From a bacterium (GTDB lineage: Bacteria > Planctomycetota > UBA1135 > GCA-002686595): a stretch of DNA of 54,646 bases. The notes under the pieces are model-generated. The model was not told where the DNA came from and ran no database searches. It saw only the letters and a list, made by a program, of their open reading frames with translations. The position numbers and the translations under genes are program-made. Numbering within the stretch: position 1 is the first letter of the stretch; every line of letters begins with the position of its first letter. The stretch is from positions 1 through 54,646 of the forward strand of contig JAAELL010000607.1 of assembly GCA_024226735.1 (NCBI GenBank), written 5' to 3'. Positions 9,192 through 17,848 of this stretch are shown here, one piece after another.

Positions 9192-9728
9192 ATGCGTGTC
9201 TTCCGGCTGAATGTCAACGGCGACGACCTCGAGGTCGCGGCCCCCGCGCACTGGACCCTACTCGAGGTCCTCCGCTACGAGCTCGGCTTAATCGGCTCGA
9301 AGCAGGGTTGCGACAAGGGCGACTGCGGCGCGTGCACGGTGCTGCTCGACGGCTCCCCCGTCCTCAGCTGCCTGCGCCTCGCCGCGACCGCCGAGGGCCA
9401 TGCGGTCGTCACGATCGAGGGCCTCATGCCGATGCACAAGGCGCGAGGCGGCGACGGCGCGGACGTCGTGCAGGACGCGTTCGATCGTTGCGGAGCGCTG
9501 CAGTGCGGCTTCTGCCAGCCGGGCATGATGCTGTCGGCTCGCGCGCTCCTGAACGAGAACCCGAAGCCGACGCGCGGCGAGATCCACGACGCGCTCGCCG
9601 GCAACCTCTGCCGCTGCACGGGCTACACGCAGATCGTGCAGGCGGTCGAGCTGTGCGTCGCCGAGGCGGCGGGCGTCGAGCCCGCGCAGCCGGCGTGGAG
9701 CGCGGACGCGAACGGGAAGAAGGTCTAG
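9192..9728 (+). CDS. molybdenum hydroxylase [2Fe-2S] small subunit (HcrC/CoxS-like)
   Basis: A 178-residue electron-transfer subunit of a xanthine oxidase-family enzyme. It carries both clusters: the plant-ferredoxin type at C40, C45, C48, C60 (GCDKGDCGAC) and the helical cluster at C105, C108, C140, C142 (CGFCQPGM and NLCRCTGY). Length and order match the gamma/small subunits of CO dehydrogenase, aldehyde oxidoreductase and 4-hydroxybenzoyl-CoA reductase. It is the first gene of a three-gene operon; the large-subunit start follows 3 nt after its stop. There is no clear SD before ATG 9192. Confidence 0.93.
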   Translation: MRVFRLNVNGDDLEVAAPAHWTLLEVLRYELGLIGSKQGCDKGDCGACTVLLDGSPVLSCLRLAATAEGHAVVTIEGLMPMHKARGGDGADVVQDAFDRCGALQCGFCQPGMMLSARALLNENPKPTRGEIHDALAGNLCRCTGYTQIVQAVELCVAEAAGVEPAQPAWSADANGKKV

Positions 9729-9731
9729 CCG

Positions 9732-12089
9732 ATGGCCGCACGCGACATCCACGGTCCCGCGCCGCCGTGGGGCGACGAATTCCAGGTCATCGGCAAGCCG
9801 CACCGCAAGATCGACGGGCTCGCCAAGGCGACGGGCCACGCGATCTACGCGGACGACATCCAGCTCGCTGGCATGCTGCACGCGAAGACGCTGCGCAGCC
9901 CCCACGCACACGCGCTGATCCGCTCGATCGATACGTCGCAGGCCGAGGCACTTCCGGGCGTGCACGCCGCGATCACCGGCAAGGACATGCCGGTGCGCTA
10001 CGGCGTCATCCCGTGGACCCCTGACGAGAACGCGCTCGCAGTCGACAAGGTGCGCTTCATCGGCGACGAAGTCGCGGCCGTCGCGGCGATCGACGAGGAC
10101 ACGGCGAACGCGGCGCTCGAGCTGATCGAGGTCGACTACGAGCCGCTGCACGCCTACCTCGACCCGGTCGAGGCACTCGAGCGCAGCGACCCCTTGATCC
10201 ACGACACGAAGAAGCAAACGAACGTCTCGAAGCACGTCCACCTCGACTTCGGCGAGGTCGACGCGGGACTCGAGGCGGCCGACGTCGTCGTCGAGGACGA
10301 CTACTCCTTCCACGGTTCGACGCACGCCCCGATCGAGCCCCATTGCGCGGTCGCGCAGTTCGGTGCCGACGGGCTCTTGACGCTCTGGTCGTCGACCCAG
10401 ATCACGCACTACGTGCACCGCGCGCTCTCGAGCGTCCTCGAGTACCCCGCGCAGAAGATCCGCGTCGTGCAGCCCTGCCTCGGCGGGGCGTTCGGCGGCA
10501 AGTCCGACCCCTTCAGCCTCGAGTTCTGCGTCGCGAAGCTGGCGATGAAGACGGGGCGTCCGGTCAAGATGCTGTGGACGCGCGAGGAGGTGTTCTACGC
10601 TCACCGCGGGCGCCACCCGATGCGCCTGCACTACAAGACCGGGGCGCGTCGCGACGGACGCATCACCGCGATCGACGCGCGCATCCTGATCGACGGCGGC
10701 TCGTACAGCTCGTTCGGGCTCGTGACGACCTACTACGCGGGCCAGCTCCTCACGGGCCCCTACGACTTCCCCGCCTACCGCTTCGATTCGACGCGCGTCT
10801 TCACGAACAAGCCGCCCTGCGGACCGAAGCGCGGGCACGGCTCGGTGCAGCCGCGCTTCGCGTTCGAGGTGCAGCTCGACGAGGTCGCCGAGAAGATCGG
10901 CATGGATCCGATCGAGATCCGCCGCAAGAACTTCCAGGGCTCGAACACCGAGACGGTCAACGGCCAGCGCGTGACCTCGAACGGCTTCGATCAATGCCTC
11001 GACAAGGTCGAGACCGCGAGCGACTGGAAGACGCGCCGCGGCAAGCTGCCCTACGGCCAGGGCCTCGGGGTCGCCGGCTCGATGTACATCTCGGGCACGA
11101 ACTATCCCGTCTACCCGAACAAGATGCCGCAGGCCGGCATCCAGCTCAAAGTCGACCGCTCGGGCCTCGTCACGGTGTTCACCGGCGGCAACGACATCGG
11201 CCAGGGCTCGAACTCGGTCGTCGCGTACCTCGTCGCGGAGGAGCTCGGCCTCGCGGTCGAGCACGTGCGCGTCGTCGCGGCCGACACCGACCTGTGTCCG
11301 GTCGACCTCGGCGCCTACTCCTCGCGCGTCACCTTCATGGTCGGCAACGCCGCGATCGACGCGGCGCGCAAGCTGCGCGCGCAAGTCGTAGAGGCCGTCG
11401 CGGCCGCTTGGGAGGTTGCGCCGCAGCGGGTACGGCTCATCGGCGGACACGCGATCGACCTCGAGGACGCAGACCGCGGCATCGAGCTGCGCGAGGCGTT
11501 CCACCTCGCCGAGGAGAAGTTCGACACGCTCGGTTCGACCGGCTCGTACAACACGCCGACGCTCGGCGGCGACTACCGCGGCGGCACGATCGGCGCTTCG
11601 CCGGCGTACTCGTTCACGGCGCACGTCGTCGAGGCGCACGTCGACACCGAGACCGGGCGCATCACGGCACGCAAGGTGTGGTGCGCGCACGACTGCGGAC
11701 GCGCGCTCAATCCGATGCTCGTCGCGGGACAGATCGAGGGCTCGGTCTACATGGGCATCGCCGAGGCGCTGCTCGAGGAGCACGACGTCAACCGCTTCGG
11801 CCTGCACGCCGGTCCGTCGCTCCTCGACTACCGCATGCCGCTCTCGATCGACACGCCCGAGATCGAGGCGTTCGTCGTCGAGAGCATCGACCCCGAGGGG
11901 CCGTACGGCGCGAAGGAGGCGGGCGAGGGCCCACTGCACTCCTCGATCCCGGCCCTCGCCAACGCGATCCACGACGCGGTCGGCATCCGCCTGCGCGAGC
12001 TTCCGTTCACCCCCGGCAAGGTCCTGAGGGCGCTGCGCGAGAAGCAGGCGCCCGCCGGCACCGAGTCCCGCGCGGCGGAGCGCGTCTGA
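9732..12089 (+). CDS. molybdopterin-binding large subunit (HcrA/xanthine dehydrogenase family)
   Basis: A 785-residue catalytic subunit that should bind the Mo-pterin cofactor. Family marks are the start GKPHRKIDGLAKATGHAIYADD, the cofactor loop GGAFGGKSDPF, GGNDIGQGSNSV, and near the C-terminus GPYGAKEAGEGP, which contains the Glu proposed as general base in this family. The fused gene order small-large-medium and the [4Fe-4S]-type medium subunit downstream point to the 4-hydroxybenzoyl-CoA reductase branch rather than xanthine dehydrogenase. No CoA ligase, benzoyl-CoA pathway or XdhC-type maturation gene is in the window, so the substrate is inferred only. The stop overlaps the next start by one base (TGATG). 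Confidence 0.92.
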   Translation: MAARDIHGPAPPWGDEFQVIGKPHRKIDGLAKATGHAIYADDIQLAGMLHAKTLRSPHAHALIRSIDTSQAEALPGVHAAITGKDMPVRYGVIPWTPDENALAVDKVRFIGDEVAAVAAIDEDTANAALELIEVDYEPLHAYLDPVEALERSDPLIHDTKKQTNVSKHVHLDFGEVDAGLEAADVVVEDDYSFHGSTHAPIEPHCAVAQFGADGLLTLWSSTQITHYVHRALSSVLEYPAQKIRVVQPCLGGAFGGKSDPFSLEFCVAKLAMKTGRPVKMLWTREEVFYAHRGRHPMRLHYKTGARRDGRITAIDARILIDGGSYSSFGLVTTYYAGQLLTGPYDFPAYRFDSTRVFTNKPPCGPKRGHGSVQPRFAFEVQLDEVAEKIGMDPIEIRRKNFQGSNTETVNGQRVTSNGFDQCLDKVETASDWKTRRGKLPYGQGLGVAGSMYISGTNYPVYPNKMPQAGIQLKVDRSGLVTVFTGGNDIGQGSNSVVAYLVAEELGLAVEHVRVVAADTDLCPVDLGAYSSRVTFMVGNAAIDAARKLRAQVVEAVAAAWEVAPQRVRLIGGHAIDLEDADRGIELREAFHLAEEKFDTLGSTGSYNTPTLGGDYRGGTIGASPAYSFTAHVVEAHVDTETGRITARKVWCAHDCGRALNPMLVAGQIEGSVYMGIAEALLEEHDVNRFGLHAGPSLLDYRMPLSIDTPEIEAFVVESIDPEGPYGAKEAGEGPLHSSIPALANAIHDAVGIRLRELPFTPGKVLRALREKQAPAGTESRAAERV

Positions 12090-13132
12090 TGCTGCGGCTA
12101 CCCAAGTTCGAGCTCGAGGAGCCGGCGACCCTCGACGAAGCGCTCGCCCTGTTCGCCGAGCATGGCTCGGATGCGATGCCGATCGCGGGCGGAACGGACC
12201 TCGTGCCGAACATGAAGCACCGGCTCTTCGAGCCGAAGGTCGTCGTGTCGCTGGCGCGCATCGAAGCGTTGACGGGGATTCGCGTCACCTCCGGCGGGGA
12301 GCTCGAGATCGGCGCGATGACGACGCTCGCGGACGTCGCGCGCAGCAGCGCGGTCCAGGAGCGCGCACCGGTGCTGGCCCAGGCCGCGAGCCTGATCGCC
12401 GGCCCGCAGCTGCGCACGATGGGCACGCTGGGCGGCAACGTGATGCTCGACACGCGCTGCCAGTGGTACAACCAGACGCACTTCTGGCGCACGTCGCTCG
12501 GGTATTGCCTGAAGAAGGACGGCACGGAGTGCCACGTCGTGCAGGGCGGCGGCAAGTGCGTCGCGGCGGCGTCGAACGACACGGCGCCGGCGCTGATGAC
12601 GCTCGGCGCGACGCTCGTCTTCCAGGGTCCGACCCCTCCCGGAGAGAGCAAGGCCAACCTGCGCGAGATCGCGATCGACGCCCTGTGGAAGGCCGACGGC
12701 ATCGTCAACAAGCACACCGAGCCGGGTGAGATTCTGACGGCGATCCGCATCCCGGCACAAGCCGCCGGACACCGCGGCGCGTACGGCAAGCTGCGCGACC
12801 GAGGCTCGATCGACTTCCCGCTGTTCGGCTGCGCGGTGCGCCTCGACGTCGGGACGGACGAGGCCGTGACGGGGGCGGACATCTGCGCCGTCGCGCTCGT
12901 CGCCAGGCCGAGCCACGTAAAGCGCATCGAGGACGAGCTCGTCGGCCAGCGCGTCGGCTCGGACGACTTTGCCAGCGCCGTCGGGCGCGTCGCCGAGCTC
13001 GCCTACAAGCAGTGTCGACCGATGGACAACAGCCCCGGCGACGCCGACTACCGGCGCGAGATGGTCCCGGTGTACGTGCGCCGCACGCTGCACGCGGCGG
13101 CGCAGGGCGCTGGACCGGTCCACCACGTTTGA
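12089..13132 (+). CDS. FAD-binding medium subunit with [4Fe-4S] insertion (HcrB-like)
   Basis: A 347-residue FAD subunit. FAD motifs are PIAGGTDLVP (about 31-40) and TMGTLGGNV (about 110-118). Between them and the C-terminal half lies an insertion with C124, C140, C148, C157 (RCQWYNQ, GYCLKKDGTECHV, GGKCVAA). This four-Cys loop and its 16/8/9 spacing are the hallmark, as I recall it, of the beta subunit of 4-hydroxybenzoyl-CoA reductase, where it holds an extra [4Fe-4S] cluster used for low-potential electron flow. The start overlaps the large-subunit stop, supporting translational coupling. Residues after about 300 match the CO dehydrogenase flavoprotein C-terminal domain. Confidence 0.92.
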   Translation: MLRLPKFELEEPATLDEALALFAEHGSDAMPIAGGTDLVPNMKHRLFEPKVVVSLARIEALTGIRVTSGGELEIGAMTTLADVARSSAVQERAPVLAQAASLIAGPQLRTMGTLGGNVMLDTRCQWYNQTHFWRTSLGYCLKKDGTECHVVQGGGKCVAAASNDTAPALMTLGATLVFQGPTPPGESKANLREIAIDALWKADGIVNKHTEPGEILTAIRIPAQAAGHRGAYGKLRDRGSIDFPLFGCAVRLDVGTDEAVTGADICAVALVARPSHVKRIEDELVGQRVGSDDFASAVGRVAELAYKQCRPMDNSPGDADYRREMVPVYVRRTLHAAAQGAGPVHHV

Positions 13133-13160
13133 CGTGTCCGCATCACAAGGGGGCAGGCCG

Positions 13161-14546
13161 ATGAAGCTAGAGATGCTCGGGCGTGTCACGGCCGTCGTGT
13201 TCGCGCTCCTCCTCACGGGCTGCGGGAAGGATACGCCGCGGCCCAACGTGCTACTCGTCACGCTCGACACGACGCGCGTCGACCGCCTCTCGTGCTACGG
13301 CTACGAGCGCAAGACCTCCCCCCACCTCGACCGGCTCGCGAGCGAGTCGACGGTGCACACGCGCGCGTACTCGACCTCGAGCTGGACGCTGCCCGCCCAC
13401 GCGTCGCTGTTCACCGGCAAGCTGCCGACGAGCCACGGCGCGGCCTACGATCCCGAGGGGCCGCTGCACCTGACGGCCGGGATCGAAGGACCGGAGTCGT
13501 GGGACAAGCTGCGCGCGCGCGGACTCGCGATCGGAGAGCGCACCCTCGCTGCGTGCCTGCGCGACGCGGGCTACGCGACGGCAGCCGTCGTCGCCGGCCC
13601 CTGGATGAAGCGCGTCTTCGGCTTGAGCGAGGGCTTCGAGCACTTCGACGACAAAGACATCACGGAGCTCAATGGCCGGCCCGCCAAGGGCGTGACCGAT
13701 GCCGCCCTCGCGTGGCTCGACGCCCGCGAGGGCGAGGCACCGTTCTTCCTGTTCCTCAACTACTTCGACGCGCACGGACCGCTGATGCCGCCGCCCGAGG
13801 ACGTCCGCGTCCTGACCGACGCCGGCGTCGATCCGCGGACATTGCCGGAGAAGGACCGCAACGCGCTGCTCTACGACGCGGAGATCCACGCGGCCGACCG
13901 CGAGCTGGGTCAGGTGTTCGACTGGCTGCGCGCGCGCGGCGAGCTCGAGAACACGTGGATCATCGTCACGGCCGACCACGGCGAGCTCTTCGGCGAGAAC
14001 GGCCGCTTCGGACACGGCGTGTCGGTGTCCGAGCCGGAGGTGCACATCCCGCTCGTGGTGCGCGAACCGGGCCCGGCCCGAGCGCGGCGCGACTCCGACG
14101 TGCTGGTCCAGCTAACGGACATCATGCCGACGGTCCTCGACGGCCTCGCGCTCGAGTTGCCGCGCGGTATGCAGGGCCGCGCCTTCGGCAAGGGCGAGCG
14201 CCCGATCGTCGCCGAGGCGTATCCCTTGCACTCGATCAGCCCCAATGGCGACTGGCGCGCCTGGTTCGAGGGCGACGAGAAGTACGCGTGGAACAGCGCC
14301 GACCTCGACGGGTTGTTCGACATCGCGCAGGATCCTTACGAGCACGAGAACCTGATCGGTACGCGAGCCGAACGCGCGGCCGAGATGCAGACCCGGCTCG
14401 AGGCCTACCTCGCCTCGCTCCCCGCCCCGGGCGAAGCCGGCCCGGAGCAGCACGTCGATCCCTCGACGGCGCGTGGGCTGTCGGGCATGGGGTACACGGG
14501 CGCGGACGAGGACGAGGAAGAGGAAGAGGAAGAGGAAGAGGATTAG
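13161..14546 (+). CDS. sulfatase/alkaline-phosphatase superfamily lipoprotein
   Basis: A 461-residue predicted lipoprotein: N-terminal basic residue and hydrophobic stretch, then lipobox LLTGC at about 16-20. Metal-binding motifs of the superfamily are present: VTLDTTRVDRLSCYGY, and TADHGELFGENGRFGHG near the C-terminal third. At the sulfatase active-site position the sequence is SSWTLPAHASLFTG, so no Cys or Ser is placed for formylglycine in a CxPxR context. Thr may be the nucleophile, as in LtaS-type phosphotransferases, and sulfatase activity should not be assumed. The C-terminus is an acidic Asp/Glu run. SD-like AGGGGG about 8 nt upstream of ATG 13161 supports the start. It follows the hydroxylase operon by 28 bp. 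Confidence 0.85.
   Translation: MKLEMLGRVTAVVFALLLTGCGKDTPRPNVLLVTLDTTRVDRLSCYGYERKTSPHLDRLASESTVHTRAYSTSSWTLPAHASLFTGKLPTSHGAAYDPEGPLHLTAGIEGPESWDKLRARGLAIGERTLAACLRDAGYATAAVVAGPWMKRVFGLSEGFEHFDDKDITELNGRPAKGVTDAALAWLDAREGEAPFFLFLNYFDAHGPLMPPPEDVRVLTDAGVDPRTLPEKDRNALLYDAEIHAADRELGQVFDWLRARGELENTWIIVTADHGELFGENGRFGHGVSVSEPEVHIPLVVREPGPARARRDSDVLVQLTDIMPTVLDGLALELPRGMQGRAFGKGERPIVAEAYPLHSISPNGDWRAWFEGDEKYAWNSADLDGLFDIAQDPYEHENLIGTRAERAAEMQTRLEAYLASLPAPGEAGPEQHVDPSTARGLSGMGYTGADEDEEEEEEEEED
14516..14543. repeat. 6-bp purine repeat encoding a poly-Glu tail
   Basis: GAAGAG-type units repeated at the 3' end of the sulfatase-like gene encode the acidic C-terminus (an uninterrupted Glu run ending in Asp). 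The length is a multiple of three, so slippage would only change tail length. Confidence 0.75.
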
Positions 14547-14556
14547 CTCGGTCACG

Positions 14557-14573
14557 GACCGCCGCGCGGTTTC
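14557..14573 (+). terminator. weak candidate terminator after the sulfatase-like gene
   Basis: ACCGC-cgc-GCGGT followed by TTTC, 10 nt past the stop. The stem is only 5 bp and the T-run is short, so this is a low-confidence call. Confidence 0.3.
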
Positions 14574-14629
14574 GTAGCTCCGGCGAGCCTCAATTCGGCT
14601 CGGGCCTGGCGGTCTTGGAGGAGATTCCC

Positions 14630-15087
14630 ATGATCCGGTACAGCCTCGTCGATCCGGACTTCGATCCCACGTACGCCTGGTCCGGTGCACTCTCTACTGC
14701 ACCTCCGCGGTCAACTCGATCGGCACGGAGGCCCGCATCAACGTGCAGAGCTTGCCGAGCGTCGCGCAGAACGAGGTCCAGCTGCAGGCGCTGTTCCTGC
14801 CGAGCCAGACGCCCGGGCTGTTCTACCATGGACCGGACCAGGTCCAGCTGCCGATGGGCGACGGCTTCCGCTGCGTCGGCGGGCCGCTCTTCCGGCTGCC
14901 CGTCGTCGTGTCGAACGACACGGGGCAGGCGTTCTTCGACCTCGACCTGTCCACGCCGCCGACGGCCGCCGGTGAGATCCTCCCCGGATCGACGTGGAAC
15001 TTTCAGTTCTGGTACCGCGACCCGACGGGGCCCGGGGGCTCGGGGTTCAACTGGACCGACGGGGCGTCGATCCGGTCTTGTCCGTAG
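14630..15087 (+). pseudogene. fragment of a GETWxFQxWYRD-domain protein, frameshifted
   Basis: A good SD (GGAGG) precedes ATG 14630, which opens a short frame (MIRYSLVDPDFDPTYAW...). Around 14690 the reading must shift: from there a second frame encodes LYCTSAVNSIG, FRCVGGPLFRLPV and PGSTWNFQFWYRD, all landmarks of the shared C-terminal domain, running to the stop at 15087. There is no signal peptide and no upstream body domain. I read it as a broken or truncated copy of the family. An alternative is an expressed small protein starting inside the second frame, for example at 14743. Confidence 0.6.
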
Positions 15088-15098
15088 CGCAGACTCCC

Positions 15099-16955
15099 CT
15101 ACTCCAGCGTCGCGAGGCAGATCAACGCCATCGCCGTCCCGTACGAGCGCCCGATCTCGTGGCTGTCGATGAAGCAGCCGTCGAACTCGGGTAGCGTCAA
15201 GATCTGCTCGCGCTGACGTTCGATCGCCGCGTCGCGGGCGTCGCCAGCCGGCATCGCGACGATCGCGTCCGTGCGCGCCTGCAGGTCGTACCAGAAGAAA
15301 AACCCGCCGTAGGCGAACGTGCGCGTGTGATCGTCGTACTTCTGCGCGGGCAGAAGGTGCTTCTCGTGTTCGAAGGAGAGCGCGACGGCCTTGCTCACGT
15401 CGCCGCCCTCCTCGGATTCCCAGAGGTGCAGCGCGAGCTCGCCGAGCGGGATCCTGCCGACACCGCCTTCGACGCTCGCGCGCGGCGGGCGCTTCGAGTT
15501 CGGACGGAACCCGTAGGTGAAGGCACCCTCCTGCGTGCGGCAGGCGAGCAGCGACTGGACGCCGCCGCGTACCGCCTTGCCGAGATCGTTGACCTCGATC
15601 TTCTGCTCCTGGGCCTCGTGCAGGGCGATGAGACAGTTGGCCGTGACGAAGGGATTGGCGTACTCGTGGTACCACGCGCCGTGGTCGCCCTGCATCGCCG
15701 TCAGGCTCGAGGCGATGCGCGTCAGGACCGGGCGCACCTCGGAGGCGTCCTCGGGGCGCAGCTCCAGCCAGCGCGCGAAGAGCCGCACGCGGTAGACGTG
15801 CGCCCAGATCTTCTCGTCGGTGTCCCACTCGTTGATGCAGGCCTCGTCCGACAGAAAGCGCCGCGCGAGCTGCAGGGCTTCCTCGGTGCGCGGGTCGGGT
15901 TCGGGGGCGCGCGCCTGGGCCTCGAGCATCGCTTGCGCAGCGAGCGCCGTGATCGCCGCGAACACGTTGGGCAGACCGTCGGTGCCGCCGAAGTCGTACG
16001 TACTGTCGTCGAACTCGCCGCCGCTGCGCTGCATGCGGCGCAGGTACGACACTCCACGCTCCCAGACGTCCGCGACGTCATACACACCCGCCGGAGCGCG
16101 CGTCCCCTCGCCGCTCGGGGCGAGCGCGGCGTCCGAGAGCTCGTCGTACAGCTCGAAGCCGTGCACGAGCGGGCCGTGTCCTTCGACCTCCATGGCAGCC
16201 TTCCACGCGAGCGGATGTTCGGGGAAGGACTTGGCGAGCGCCTCCCAGAGCGCGAGCGCCTCCGTTTCGCGTGCCGCATGGAACAGCGAAACGCCACGCA
16301 GGAACATGTGCTCGGGTTGCGCGGCGGCGTCGAGCTCGGCGAGCTCCGCCTCGAGCTGTTCGGGATTCCAATCGCGCATCCCCGTCCAGCGACCGTCGAC
16401 GTAGGCCTCCTCGGCCAGCACCTGATCACCGGGGAACGGGTGCGCCGCGAGCTCGACTCCGGCACGTTCGGCGAGCGGGGTCAAGAAGCGCTTGGGGTGG
16501 AACGTCGTGATGCGGTCCTGGCGTGCGAGCGCCTTGCCGTCCCCGTCGAGGACGAGGTAGCCCGGCTCGATGAACCGCACCGGCGCGAGGTCGAAGCGTT
16601 CGCACAGCTCGCGCGAGCCGGCCTCGCGGACCGGCACGTAGTGCGCGTTCAACAGCTCGATCGAGCGCGGCCACGAGAACGGGCCCGCCAGCATGTAGCG
16701 ATCGATCTCGGTCTTGCGGTCCATGAACGAGCCGCGGATCGTCGGCACGTACCAGAAGACCGGCTTGCCCGACTCCTTGGCCTCCGCGAGAGCCGCTTCG
16801 ACGTCGGTGCGCCAGCGCACCGCCGTCCCGGCGCGCGCAGCGGTCTCCGAGGGCTGGGGCCGGATCTTCTTCGACGAGTTCTGGGCGGCGAGCGGCGCGG
16901 CCGTCAGAAAGGCAAAGAGAGCGAGGCCGATGAGCCAGGTTGCGGTGCGGTTCAT
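15099..16955 (-). CDS. secreted protein: thioredoxin-like N-terminus plus alpha/alpha-toroid-like C-terminus
   Basis: A 618-residue protein with a clear signal peptide (MNRTATWLIGLALFAFL then AAPLAAQ). Residues about 50-190 resemble a thioredoxin fold (VEAALAEAKESGKPVFWYVP), but the CxxC position has no cysteine pair, so redox activity is unlikely. The C-terminal half (about 330-618) contains repeats reminiscent of prenyltransferase/squalene-cyclase alpha-toroids: GDHGAWYHEYANPFVTANC, TQEGAFTYG, and GRSYGTAMALICL. It has no DxDD cyclase motif. It lies 12 nt downstream of the GT2 gene on the same strand, so the two may be co-transcribed. Function unknown. Confidence 0.7.
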   Translation of the reverse strand: MNRTATWLIGLALFAFLTAAPLAAQNSSKKIRPQPSETAARAGTAVRWRTDVEAALAEAKESGKPVFWYVPTIRGSFMDRKTEIDRYMLAGPFSWPRSIELLNAHYVPVREAGSRELCERFDLAPVRFIEPGYLVLDGDGKALARQDRITTFHPKRFLTPLAERAGVELAAHPFPGDQVLAEEAYVDGRWTGMRDWNPEQLEAELAELDAAAQPEHMFLRGVSLFHAARETEALALWEALAKSFPEHPLAWKAAMEVEGHGPLVHGFELYDELSDAALAPSGEGTRAPAGVYDVADVWERGVSYLRRMQRSGGEFDDSTYDFGGTDGLPNVFAAITALAAQAMLEAQARAPEPDPRTEEALQLARRFLSDEACINEWDTDEKIWAHVYRVRLFARWLELRPEDASEVRPVLTRIASSLTAMQGDHGAWYHEYANPFVTANCLIALHEAQEQKIEVNDLGKAVRGGVQSLLACRTQEGAFTYGFRPNSKRPPRASVEGGVGRIPLGELALHLWESEEGGDVSKAVALSFEHEKHLLPAQKYDDHTRTFAYGGFFFWYDLQARTDAIVAMPAGDARDAAIERQREQILTLPEFDGCFIDSHEIGRSYGTAMALICLATLE

Positions 16956-16967
16956 GCGCTGAGCCTA

Positions 16968-17765
16968 TCAGCCCGCGCCGTTCGCGTCCGAATGCGGAGC
17001 TCCTCCCCCGTCCAGCTTTGCCCCCGCCGCATCGAAGTACGTGTAGGAGGCCAGGCCGCGCTTCTGCAGAAACGTCTGCAGGGCGACGCGCAGGACGCCG
17101 AGCCCGTAGCGCACCGAGCGCGAGAAGCTGATCGACGACGCCTCCTCGAAGTACGCGGTCGGGCACGAGACCTCCCCCACCGGGTGCCCCGCGACGAGAA
17201 TCTGGGCCAGCATCTGGTTGTCGAACACGAAGTCGTCGGAGTTCTCCGCGAGCGAGAGGCTCACGAGCACGTCACGGCTGAACGCGCGGTAGCCGGTGTG
17301 GAACTCCGACAGCTTCGAGCCGCTGAGCAGGTTCTGGACGGCGGTCAGAAAGCGGTTCGAGACGTACTTGTAGAACGGCATGCCGCCCGCGCGCGTCGTG
17401 CCGCCCAGGATGCGCGAGCCGATCACGACCTCGTACGGTCCGTCGACGATCATCGCCGTCATCGCCGCGATCAGCTTCGGCGTGTACTGATAGTCGGGGT
17501 GCAGCATCACGACGACGTCCGCCCCGAGCCGCAGCGCCTCCGCATAGCACGTCTTCTGGTTCGCCCCGTAGCCGCGGTTCTCGGGATGCACGAGCACGCG
17601 CAGGCCGAGCTTCTTCGCGACGCTGACCGTCTCGTCGCTCGACGCGTCGTCGACGAGCAAGACCTCGTCGACGATGTCGGACGGGATCTCGGCGCAGGAC
17701 CGCTCGAGGGTCGTCGCCGCGTTGTAGGCGGGCATGACGACGGCGACACGTTTGCCGTGGAACAT
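16968..17765 (-). CDS. GT2 family glycosyltransferase (polyprenyl-phosphate sugar synthase-like)
   Basis: A 265-residue cytosolic-type GT-A enzyme with no transmembrane tail. Motifs: VVMPAYNAATTLERS at the N-terminus, VLLVDDASSDET, ENRGYGANQKTCYAEAL, the metal-site region VVMLHPDYQY, and HTGYRAFSRD. The pattern is that of dolichol/polyprenyl-phosphate mannose or glucose synthases. The start at 17765 was chosen because conserved sequence begins immediately; a longer frame runs into the divergent gene. It is head-to-head with a GT-C/TPR membrane protein that would use a polyprenyl-linked sugar donor, suggesting that the two act together (inference). Confidence 0.88.
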   Translation of the reverse strand: MFHGKRVAVVMPAYNAATTLERSCAEIPSDIVDEVLLVDDASSDETVSVAKKLGLRVLVHPENRGYGANQKTCYAEALRLGADVVVMLHPDYQYTPKLIAAMTAMIVDGPYEVVIGSRILGGTTRAGGMPFYKYVSNRFLTAVQNLLSGSKLSEFHTGYRAFSRDVLVSLSLAENSDDFVFDNQMLAQILVAGHPVGEVSCPTAYFEEASSISFSRSVRYGLGVLRVALQTFLQKRGLASYTYFDAAGAKLDGGGAPHSDANGAG

Positions 17766-17848
17766 GGGCGACCAGGGTAGCGGCCGGCGCCGCGTCTTTC
17801 GACTCGCCGCTCGGACGGCCGGTCCCAGACAGTAAAATCCTCGCCACG

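Noticed and set aside
9288-11972. 894-codon minus frame opposite the molybdenum hydroxylase genes
   Set aside because: Composition is typical of antisense of high-GC genes and the plus strand has complete family motifs.
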